DNA from: JAMXLG01 sp963765935
Lineage (GTDB): Bacteria > Vulcanimicrobiota > Vulcanimicrobiia > Vulcanimicrobiales > Vulcanimicrobiaceae
Assembly: GCA_963765935.1 (NCBI GenBank)
Contig: CAVXXX010000003.1
Location: 62,001 to 126,000, forward strand
Reading direction: 5' to 3'
DNA: 64,000 nucleotides
Below are positions 6,998 through 13,826 of the stretch, piece by piece. A program made the translations under genes and the position numbers. The notes beneath the pieces were generated by a model. The model saw only the letters and a program-made list of their open reading frames with translations, made no database searches and had not been told where the DNA came from. The stretch's first letter is position 1. Each line of letters begins with the position of its first letter.

Positions 6998-9079
6998 CTA
7001 ATGCAACTGCCGGACGAGGAAATCCGCGACCGCCTGATACCGGGCGACGAGGTCCTTAAAGGTCTGGTTTTCATGCGTTTCGTTCGGGAAGACCAGCGTC
7101 TCCACGTGCACGCCGCGATCGCGAAGCCGCGTGACGATGTCCACACCTTCGGCGAAGGGAACGTTACGGTCGTCATCACCTTGCGAGACCAAGACCGGCG
7201 AACGCCACGTGTCGAGCGAGGCGATCGGCGACGAATCGTACGCAACTTTGCGTTGTGCGGGCGTCCCGAGCGGCTTTCCGCCATTATCGATGTCAAAATC
7301 TGCGGCCCAGTTGTGGACGCCTGCGATATCGGCACCCGCCTTGAAGATATCGGAATTCCGGGCGAGCCCCAACGCAGTCAGCAATCCGCCGTACGAGAGA
7401 CCGTAGATGCCAAGCCGACTCGGGTCGACGTCCGGGCGCTTTTGCAGGAATCGCGCGCCCGCGACGATGTCTTGGTATTCGGACGCACCGAGCCAACAGC
7501 AGTGTTTGGCCATGCGGAAATTGTGGCCGTACATGATTCCGCTGCGATAATTGATCGAGAGCACGACGAAGCCGCGATTGACGAGATACTGGTTCGATTC
7601 GTAGAGATACGTGTAGGCATCCATGTAGTGGAAACCCGCCAGCATTTGGCGGACCGGACCACCGTGATCGAACACGATCGCCGGATGCTTACCTCGGCCT
7701 CTCGGAACAAAGAGTTGCGCGTGAATGACGAGGCCGTCGGGCGCGCGGAACGTCACGAGCTGCGGCTGCACGAGTTCATTCGCCGGAAAATTCGCCGGCG
7801 TGGGTACGCCGACGAGCGTCTTTCCCGGAACGCCGACGGTCACCGCCGGCGGAACGTTATAGCCGGCCGCAATGTAAGCAAATTCCGCGTTGGCAAGCGG
7901 CGTGGGCGACCACTGGTTCATCGTCGTGCCACTCGTCAACTGATGCGCCGACGCATCAAGACCAACTTCCCAAAGGTGGCGACGATCGATATCGTTTTCG
8001 TTCGTCGAATACAACAACTTCGAACGATCGAGCGATTGCGATACGGTTTCAACTTCGAAGTTGCCGGTCGTCAGCCGCTGGGCCATGCCGCCAGAGAGAG
8101 GAACCGCATAGATGTGTTGCCATCCGTCGCCCTCCCAAAGAAACGCGAGACGATTCTCCGGCATCCACCACAGTTGTTGCGCGGTCGTTTCAGAGAAGTA
8201 ATACTGCGCGCCCATGCCGCGTCGCGCTTCCCACACCTTGTGCGCGCTCCCCGTTTGCGCGTCCGCAACCCAGATCGACCATGGCTGGCGCGGCGGATCG
8301 AGGTAGGGTGATTCATCCTCGCGATTACCCGGCGTGCGGATAAATGCGACCGACTTTCCATCGGGCGACCAGACGGCAAAGTCATCGGCCGAAAAGTCGG
8401 GCGTTGCATAGACGTACCGTTTTGCCGTGTGATCGTAAATCACGATGAACGAGTGATCGTTGCGCACGTTCGTAAACGCGATACGGCTACCATCCGGCGA
8501 CCACACCGCATTCTGCACCTGGCCGCGGATCGCAAGCGGTTCCGCCTTGCCGACGGTATACGTCGTTCCGCTTTTTTGCAGCGACGCGAGCTGCAAATTT
8601 CCGTCTTTAATCCATGCGACTGCGTCGTTTTTCGGCGAAACGATTCCATGCAGGCCTTCGCCGATCGCGACGGGGGCGGCGCTGCCGGAAAGCGGCACGA
8701 TATACACAGTGCGCGCCGGTGGCGGAATGATGGAGAGCGGATTGATGTTGTCGCCGCCGCCATTGTCTCCGACGCCCCCGCGCGTGTAAATCACGGCGTC
8801 ATCGGACGAAAGAATGTGAACGTCGTCGATGTCGAGGCCGTCGTCTGACATGTACGGCGTCACGCGATGCGGCGTACCGCCCGCGTTCGTGTAGAGATTG
8901 TAGCGGCCCCGTTCGTAGACTTTCCAAACCAGTACGGTGCCGTCGGGAGAAGCGGTCAAGTGATCGACGAACGGCGCGCTCATCACGTCTTCCAGGGAAA
9001 ACGCGCGGGCGGCGGCGGGCATCGTTAGTGCAGCGAGAGCGGCGAGGGAACAGAGCGCGGCAATAGGGCGAATCCTCAA
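6998..9079 (-). CDS. S9 family serine peptidase (prolyl oligopeptidase/DPP-type), exported
   Basis: About 693 residues. The N-terminus MRIRPIAALCSLAALAALTMPAAARA is a clear signal peptide, so the enzyme acts outside the cytoplasm. A WD/TolB-like beta-propeller follows (repeats such as VWSPDGSRIAF and AVWSPDGKSVAF), then the alpha/beta-hydrolase domain with the nucleophile in YGLSYGG (Ser562), Asp in QGDDDRNVPF and His in FPNETHEN. The family cleaves oligopeptides, often after Pro or as a dipeptidyl peptidase. The TTG start is decided by GGAGG seven bases upstream and by the signal peptide; the 29-codon upstream extension has neither. Very confident family call; specificity unknown. Confidence 0.9.
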   Translation of the reverse strand: MRIRPIAALCSLAALAALTMPAAARAFSLEDVMSAPFVDHLTASPDGTVLVWKVYERGRYNLYTNAGGTPHRVTPYMSDDGLDIDDVHILSSDDAVIYTRGGVGDNGGGDNINPLSIIPPPARTVYIVPLSGSAAPVAIGEGLHGIVSPKNDAVAWIKDGNLQLASLQKSGTTYTVGKAEPLAIRGQVQNAVWSPDGSRIAFTNVRNDHSFIVIYDHTAKRYVYATPDFSADDFAVWSPDGKSVAFIRTPGNREDESPYLDPPRQPWSIWVADAQTGSAHKVWEARRGMGAQYYFSETTAQQLWWMPENRLAFLWEGDGWQHIYAVPLSGGMAQRLTTGNFEVETVSQSLDRSKLLYSTNENDIDRRHLWEVGLDASAHQLTSGTTMNQWSPTPLANAEFAYIAAGYNVPPAVTVGVPGKTLVGVPTPANFPANELVQPQLVTFRAPDGLVIHAQLFVPRGRGKHPAIVFDHGGPVRQMLAGFHYMDAYTYLYESNQYLVNRGFVVLSINYRSGIMYGHNFRMAKHCCWLGASEYQDIVAGARFLQKRPDVDPSRLGIYGLSYGGLLTALGLARNSDIFKAGADIAGVHNWAADFDIDNGGKPLGTPAQRKVAYDSSPIASLDTWRSPVLVSQGDDDRNVPFAEGVDIVTRLRDRGVHVETLVFPNETHENQTFKDLVARYQAVADFLVRQLH

Positions 9080-9107
9080 AACCAATCCTCCGCAGACAGT
9101 AGACTTG

Positions 9108-9148
9108 GCGACAATATTTCGCCGTTTCCGCCGGAATATCTGTGTCGC
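9108..9148. promoter_or_regulatory. Imperfect dyad in divergent intergenic region
   Basis: Outer arms GCGACA and TGTCGC, and inner arms ATATT and AATAT, surround a GC-rich centre between the divergent S9 peptidase and acyl-CoA dehydrogenase genes. It is a plausible operator or shared promoter region. The arms are not perfectly centred on each other, so chance is possible. Confidence 0.25.
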
Positions 9149-9180
9149 GAACCGGTAGGCAACCAAAAGGGGGTGTGCTG

Positions 9181-10392
9181 GTGGTGCCTAAAGCGCCTCC
9201 AATGAGCACGCCGACGATTCTTCAGCGTCTCCGGGCGTTCATGGCGAAGCGCGTCTATCCGAATGAAAGCCGCTATTTTGCGGAGTTAGCGCAGGGCGCG
9301 ACACGCTGGACGCAGCCGGGAATCATGGAAGAACTCAAGTCGCGCGCGCAGGCCGAAGAGCTGTGGAATCTCTTTTTGCCCGATCGCGAGTACGGTGCCG
9401 GACTGAGCAATCGCGAGTACGCGCCATTCTGCGAACTGATGGGCACCTCGGCCATAGCACCGGAAGTCTTCAACTGCAACGCGCCCGACACCGGCAATAT
9501 GGAAGTGCTCGCGCGCTACGGAACCGATGCGCAAAAGCAACGATGGCTCGCGCCGCTGCTCGACGGGCGTATTCGTAGCGCCTTCGCGATGACCGAACCG
9601 GGCGTCGCATCGTCAGATGCAACGAATATCAGCGCGTCGATCGAACGCGACGGCGATCACTACGTTCTCAACGGACACAAATGGTGGACGACCGGTGCGA
9701 TGCATCCGCACGCGCAAGTGCTCGTCTTTATGGGAAAGTCGAACCCGGATGCACCCAAGCATCTGCAACAGTCGATGATTCTCGTGCCGATTCGTGAACC
9801 GGGCGTGAAGATCGTGCGCGCGCTCAGCGTATTCGGCTACGATGACGCGCCGTTCGGCCACTGCGAGATCGAATTCCACAACGTGCGCGTTCCGCGCGAA
9901 AATATGATTCTCGGCGAAGGCCGTGGGTTCGAAGTCGCGCAGGGACGCCTCGGACCCGGGCGCCTCCATCACTGTTTGCGTTTGCTCGGCGTTGCGGAGC
10001 GCACGTTGCGTTTGATGTGTCTGCGCGTGCGCGATCGCATCGCATTCGGCAAACCGCTTGCAGAGCAGGGCGTGGTTCGCGAATGGATCGCGCAATCGCG
10101 AATCGAGATCGACCAGGCGCGTCACCTCGTCTACGATGCTGCGCGGCAGCTCGACGAGCACGGCAACAAGCGCGCCGCAACGGCAATCGCCATGGCGAAA
10201 GTTACGGCGCCACGGATGGCGCAGCGGGTGATCGATCGCGCGATGCAAGCCTTCGGCGCCGAAGGCCTACTCGACGATGCGGGCCTTGGACATGCATGGA
10301 TCGCGGCACGCTCGTTGCGAATCGCCGACGGTCCCGACGAAGTTCATCTCGGGTCGATTGCCAAGGCGGAGCTCGCAAAGTACGATGCATGA
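9181..10392 (+). CDS. Acyl-CoA dehydrogenase (ACAD10/11-like)
   Basis: About 403 residues. It has the FAD/substrate motif AFAMTEPGVASSDATNI, the HKWWTTGAMHPHAQVLVFMG strand, the helical C-terminal domain with RIAFGKPLAEQGVVREWIA, and the end motif MQAFGAEGLLDD. The form with W-W-T-T-G and the downstream kinase gene match the dehydrogenase part of ACAD10/ACAD11-type proteins. The start is ambiguous: GTG at 9181 has AAGGGGG seven bases before it, whereas ATG at 9202 (MSTPTILQR) has no ribosome site. It is first gene of an overlapping three-gene operon. Likely role: FAD-dependent step in fatty or hydroxy-fatty acyl-CoA breakdown in the cytosol. Confidence 0.88.
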   Translation: MVPKAPPMSTPTILQRLRAFMAKRVYPNESRYFAELAQGATRWTQPGIMEELKSRAQAEELWNLFLPDREYGAGLSNREYAPFCELMGTSAIAPEVFNCNAPDTGNMEVLARYGTDAQKQRWLAPLLDGRIRSAFAMTEPGVASSDATNISASIERDGDHYVLNGHKWWTTGAMHPHAQVLVFMGKSNPDAPKHLQQSMILVPIREPGVKIVRALSVFGYDDAPFGHCEIEFHNVRVPRENMILGEGRGFEVAQGRLGPGRLHHCLRLLGVAERTLRLMCLRVRDRIAFGKPLAEQGVVREWIAQSRIEIDQARHLVYDAARQLDEHGNKRAATAIAMAKVTAPRMAQRVIDRAMQAFGAEGLLDDAGLGHAWIAARSLRIADGPDEVHLGSIAKAELAKYDA

Positions 10393-11005
10393 TTTCCGCG
10401 TCGCGCACGGGGCAACGGAACTCTTCCTGATCCGGCATGCCGAGGCCGAACATCCGCAACCAGCGACGGCGCTCGAAGTAAAAGACATCGACATGGCGCT
10501 CACCGATCGCGGCCGCATTCAGGCACACCGACTCGCGCAACGCATCGCGACTCGCAAGCCGAATGCCGTGTATTCAAGCCCGCTCAAGCGCACGATGGAA
10601 ACCGCGCAGCCCATCGCCGACGCCGCCGGCTTGACGCTTCTTACCGATGCACGCCTACGGGAGATCGAGATTTCGAACGTTGGCCCCGTCTCGCTTCAAG
10701 ATTTAGCGGAGATTGCGATCGCTCACGGCGGCTGGTCGCATTTGCCGGGCACCGAGCGATCTTCATCGATTCGCAGACGGATGTCCGACGCAATTGCCGA
10801 CATCGTTGGTGCACATCCGGGAGAGCGCATTGCGGTCGTGACTCATGCCGGCGCGATCAATGCCTACCTGTCGTTTATCCTCAATCTCGAAAAAGACTTC
10901 TTCTTCCCCGCCGGCAACACGTCGATTACGGTCGTGCGCGCACGCGATTCACGCCGGTTGATCGTGACGGTGAATGATACCGCGCATCTCGAAGGGATGC
11001 GATGA
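10385..11005 (+). CDS. Histidine phosphatase (phosphoglycerate-mutase-like)
   Basis: 206 residues. It carries the phosphate-pocket motif LIRHAEAEHPQ (RHA in place of the common RHG), a SSPLKRTMETAQPIA second arginine motif, and the distal THAGAINAYL that supplies the second histidine. The start overlaps the end of the dehydrogenase gene by eight bases, and its end overlaps the kinase gene by four (ATGA), so the three products are made together. Substrate unknown; a phosphorylated acyl-CoA or organic acid is an inference from the neighbours. Confidence 0.82.
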   Translation: MHDFRVAHGATELFLIRHAEAEHPQPATALEVKDIDMALTDRGRIQAHRLAQRIATRKPNAVYSSPLKRTMETAQPIADAAGLTLLTDARLREIEISNVGPVSLQDLAEIAIAHGGWSHLPGTERSSSIRRRMSDAIADIVGAHPGERIAVVTHAGAINAYLSFILNLEKDFFFPAGNTSITVVRARDSRRLIVTVNDTAHLEGMR

Positions 11006-12060
11006 ACAGCGGCGATCCGGAGGTCATCGACGTACGTCCGGAAGAGCAGCTCGACACGAGTCGCCTCGAACCATATCTTCGCGAACATCTCGCGGTCAGC
11101 GGCGATTTTACGATCCGGCAATTCGGCGGCGGCCACGCGAATCTTACGTATCTCGTTCGCTTCGGAGGCGATGAGTACGTACTGCGTCGCCCACCGCTCG
11201 GTGCCGTTCCAGACCGCGCGCACGACATGCGCCGGGAACATGCCGTCCTCTCGAAGTTGTACGCGGTCTTTCCGCTCGCACCACGCAGCTTTCTCCTCTG
11301 CACGGATCGCGAAATCATCGGCGCAGATTTCGTCATCGAAGAACGCAAGCACGGCATCGCGATCCGGCGCGATCTTCCCGAGCGGTTTCACGGGGACACG
11401 GCATTTGCGCAACGGCTCGGACACGCGATCGTCGATACCTTGGCAGAGCTGCACCGCGTCGACGTTCCGGCTGCGGGTCTTGCCGAGCTCGGTCATCCCG
11501 CCGGTTACGTGACCCGCCAGCTGGAAGGCTGGGCAAAACGGTGGGACGCCGCACGCACGCGCGAAACGATCGACGCGTCATCGTTGCTTGCGTGGTTTCG
11601 GGACCGCCTTCCGCCCTCGCCGGTCGCAACGCTCGTACACAACGACTACAAACTCGATAACATGCTACTCGATCCCGCCGATCCCGCGAAGATCGTTGCC
11701 TTGCTGGATTGGGACATGTGCACGTACGGCGATCCGATGATGGATCTCGGGTACGTGCTTGCGTTGTGGCCCGAACCACACGATCCCCAAGCGTTTCGCG
11801 CCTGGGGCATGCCATCGTGGCGCGAGGGTTTTCCACGTCGACGCGACGTGGTGCAACGTTACGCGGGCGCGACCGGCTTCGACGTCTCGCACATCGTGTG
11901 GTACCACATCTTCAACGTTTTCCGCTTCGCCATCATCCTGCAGCAGATCTATAAACGATACGATGCGGGACAAACGCATGACGAGCGCTTCGCACCGTTC
12001 GGCATGGAAGCCAACGGTTTAGTCAGCGTCGCTACGGCGCTCAGCGGTGCGAACGTCTAA
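11002..12060 (+). CDS. APH-like phosphotransferase (ACAD10/11 kinase-like)
   Basis: 352 residues of the aminoglycoside-phosphotransferase/choline-kinase fold: FGGGHANLTYLVRFGGDEYVLRRPP (nucleotide loop and Lys/Arg strand), the catalytic loop VHNDYKLDNMLLD (Asp and Asn), and LLDWDMCTYGDPMMDLGY (metal-binding Asp). The form ...RRPPLGAVPDRAHDMRREHAVLSKL is characteristic of the kinase domain fused to acyl-CoA dehydrogenases in ACAD10/11. Here it is a separate gene co-transcribed with a dehydrogenase. Likely role: phosphorylating a hydroxyacyl-CoA before elimination and dehydrogenation (inference). Confidence 0.85.
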   Translation: MNSGDPEVIDVRPEEQLDTSRLEPYLREHLAVSGDFTIRQFGGGHANLTYLVRFGGDEYVLRRPPLGAVPDRAHDMRREHAVLSKLYAVFPLAPRSFLLCTDREIIGADFVIEERKHGIAIRRDLPERFHGDTAFAQRLGHAIVDTLAELHRVDVPAAGLAELGHPAGYVTRQLEGWAKRWDAARTRETIDASSLLAWFRDRLPPSPVATLVHNDYKLDNMLLDPADPAKIVALLDWDMCTYGDPMMDLGYVLALWPEPHDPQAFRAWGMPSWREGFPRRRDVVQRYAGATGFDVSHIVWYHIFNVFRFAIILQQIYKRYDAGQTHDERFAPFGMEANGLVSVATALSGANV

Positions 12061-12894
12061 GCGCGCAAGGCGTTGTGGATCCGCAATCACGTCGAATTGA
12101 ACGATCCTCTCGTTAGCGATACGCAGAACGATCGCCAGCGCAACGTCACTAGCCGAAAAGAGCACGATGGCGGGCTCACGATCGATCTCTGCAAGGCGAG
12201 CGCGCGCAGCGGTGGCTCGAAAACGGACCGTGTCCTGAATTACCGCTTGCAAACCTTCGATGCGTTGAGCCGCACCGGCCGGCAGAACGTGCGGATCGGC
12301 GATTCGGACGACGTTCGGGTCCAAAAGCGCCGCAAGTTCATCGGTGTCGCCTTCCTGCGCGGCACGCAAGAACGCTTCGACTATTTGCCGCGCGTTGATC
12401 CGGGGTTCCGGCGCGGTCGCGACTCGGCGACGCACGCGTTCCCGCGCGCGACTCGCGAGTTTCTTTGCGGAGAGGAGCGTCGTTCCAAGGATGTGCGCTA
12501 CGTCTTCGAACGGCAATCCGAAGGCATCATGAAGGACGAGCGCAACGCGCTGAGGCGGCGTCAATTCTTCGAGAACGATCGTGAATGCAGCGGTCAACTC
12601 ACTTGCCAGCAGCGCCATCTCTTCCGGACCGTTCCCGAAATCCCGCGATTGCGCCAATTCAATGTCCTCTTGCGGGATATCCCGGCGCCGGCGTAAGAGA
12701 TCGACGCACAGACGTGAAGCTACGGTCGTGAGCCAGGCCGGCAGGTTTTGCACGTTGCTCGTATCTTCGCGATCGTATCTGATCCACGTTTCCTGTACCA
12801 CATCCTCAGCGTCCGCTTGGGACCCGAGTATGCGAAATGCGACGGATAACAAGTGACGCCGCTCGCGTTCGAATAGTCTTAACCGCTCCATCAT
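12019..12894 (-). CDS. ECF41-like sigma factor with SnoaL-like C-terminal domain
   Basis: 291 residues. Region 2 holds GSQADAEDVVQETWIRYDRE and the ECF41-typical WLTTVASRLCVDLLRRRR. Region 4 holds LTPPQRVALVLHDAFGLPFEDVAHILG. A roughly 120-residue SnoaL/NTF2-like tail follows (ARQIVEAFLRAAQEGDTDELAALLDPNV). ECF41 factors have no anti-sigma factor and use this tail for self-control. The usual DGGGK motif of the tail is not visible (ADPHVLPAGAAQRI stands in that region) and the linker WLPEP is only APEP. It follows the DoxX gene nine bases downstream, and its 3' end overlaps the convergent kinase gene by 42 bases. Confidence 0.85.
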   Translation of the reverse strand: MMERLRLFERERRHLLSVAFRILGSQADAEDVVQETWIRYDREDTSNVQNLPAWLTTVASRLCVDLLRRRRDIPQEDIELAQSRDFGNGPEEMALLASELTAAFTIVLEELTPPQRVALVLHDAFGLPFEDVAHILGTTLLSAKKLASRARERVRRRVATAPEPRINARQIVEAFLRAAQEGDTDELAALLDPNVVRIADPHVLPAGAAQRIEGLQAVIQDTVRFRATAARARLAEIDREPAIVLFSASDVALAIVLRIANERIVQFDVIADPQRLARLDVRTAERRSDAD

Positions 12895-12903
12895 GCAACG
12901 CGT

Positions 12904-13251
12904 TCAATGCGTCGAGAGCACCAGTGACGTGACGGCGAGCGCGAGGAAGAAACCGGGAAAGGCAATGTTATGGAAAACGTGCGAGCGCACGTGAAAGCTT
13001 ATGGCCCCGACAAAGAATGCGACTAAGCCGGCCGCCGCGGCGGTTCCAATGACCGGAACGCCGAGCAGTCCTAAAAGAAGGCCGATCGCTCCCGCGGCTT
13101 TCAAGAGCCCGAGAAACGGAATCCACGAGCGGGGAGCTCGGACTGCGTCGGCGTTTTTTACCACGAAGTCCGCTTTCGCAAAGTCGGCGGCTGCCACAGC
13201 CGCGTTTACGGCGATCGTGACGCCCGCAACAGCAACGTAGATATGGCTCAT
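12904..13251 (-). CDS. DoxX-like membrane protein
   Basis: 115 residues, four hydrophobic helices, starting MSHIYVAVAGVTIAVNA. It contains the DoxX-like PRSWIPFLGLLKAAGAIGLLLGLLGVPVIG segment and a last helix ending ALAVTSLVLSTH. DoxX-like proteins of this kind are often the targets or partners of ECF41 sigma factors. Here it is the gene just before the sigma factor, almost certainly in one transcript. Biochemical role unknown; redox or membrane-stress links are known only for distant relatives. Confidence 0.75.
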   Translation of the reverse strand: MSHIYVAVAGVTIAVNAAVAAADFAKADFVVKNADAVRAPRSWIPFLGLLKAAGAIGLLLGLLGVPVIGTAAAAGLVAFFVGAISFHVRSHVFHNIAFPGFFLALAVTSLVLSTH

Positions 13252-13286
13252 ACGCAGCCGACGTTTCGAATCGGCAAAAGGTGACT

Positions 13287-13826
13287 CTAATCGGCCAAGC
13301 GCTGCATTATACGCTGGCGCATCTCGCTTCCGCCGGTATTCCATTCATCTACGAACATGCGCAGCACGCGGCCGGTGAGTCCCCAAATCCGTCGGCCGTC
13401 GTAATCTAACAGGGTCGTCTCGATTTGAACGGCGCCCACATCCATCAGGCCGTCGCGAACCTCATCGATTAACGTTGTGAGCGGGACGCTGAAGACGCCG
13501 GCGGTTTCGCTCGGATCGATCACGAGCGGTCCGGCTTCCACGACGGCAATAAACGGCGTGACGAGAAAATTGCTGACTCGTGGGTGTAATTCCGGAAGTC
13601 TCCAGACAAACTCCACACGTTCCGGTGAAATGCCCACTTCTTCTTCCATCTCACGTAGAGCCGTGCGTTTCGGATCGTTCTCGTCTTCGGGGTCCATCGC
13701 GCCGCCCGGTAAACCAATCTGCCCCGCGTGATGGCGCAAATGCGCGGCACGTTCCAGAAAAACAACGCCGTGCGGAGGCGCGGAGAAGATTGGGAGTACG
13801 ACGGCAGCTTTGCGCGGCGGCGACAC
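13287..13826 (-). CDS. NUDIX hydrolase, CoA pyrophosphatase-like
   Basis: 179 residues. A Nudix box is visible: GLPGGAMDPEDENDPKRTALREMEEEVGI, whose REMEEEVG metal-binding helix is intact. The preceding HLRHHAGQIGLPGG matches the CoA-pyrophosphatase (NudL) signature region rather than the MutT type. Family members cleave CoA to 3',5'-ADP and phosphopantetheine, or related diphosphates. The GTG start overlaps the TAG of the helicase gene by one base (TAGTG), so coupling is likely. Confidence 0.82.
   Translation of the reverse strand: MSPPRKAAVVLPIFSAPPHGVVFLERAAHLRHHAGQIGLPGGAMDPEDENDPKRTALREMEEEVGISPERVEFVWRLPELHPRVSNFLVTPFIAVVEAGPLVIDPSETAGVFSVPLTTLIDEVRDGLMDVGAVQIETTLLDYDGRRIWGLTGRVLRMFVDEWNTGGSEMRQRIMQRLAD

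Noticed and set aside
6968..8311. Long plus-strand open frame opposite the S9 peptidase
   Set aside because: It is fully antisense to a well-supported gene, is Arg-rich, has no domain motif, and reads as the shadow of a GC-rich coding strand.
12073..12696. 207-codon plus-strand open frame
   Set aside because: Antisense to the sigma factor gene, no family features.
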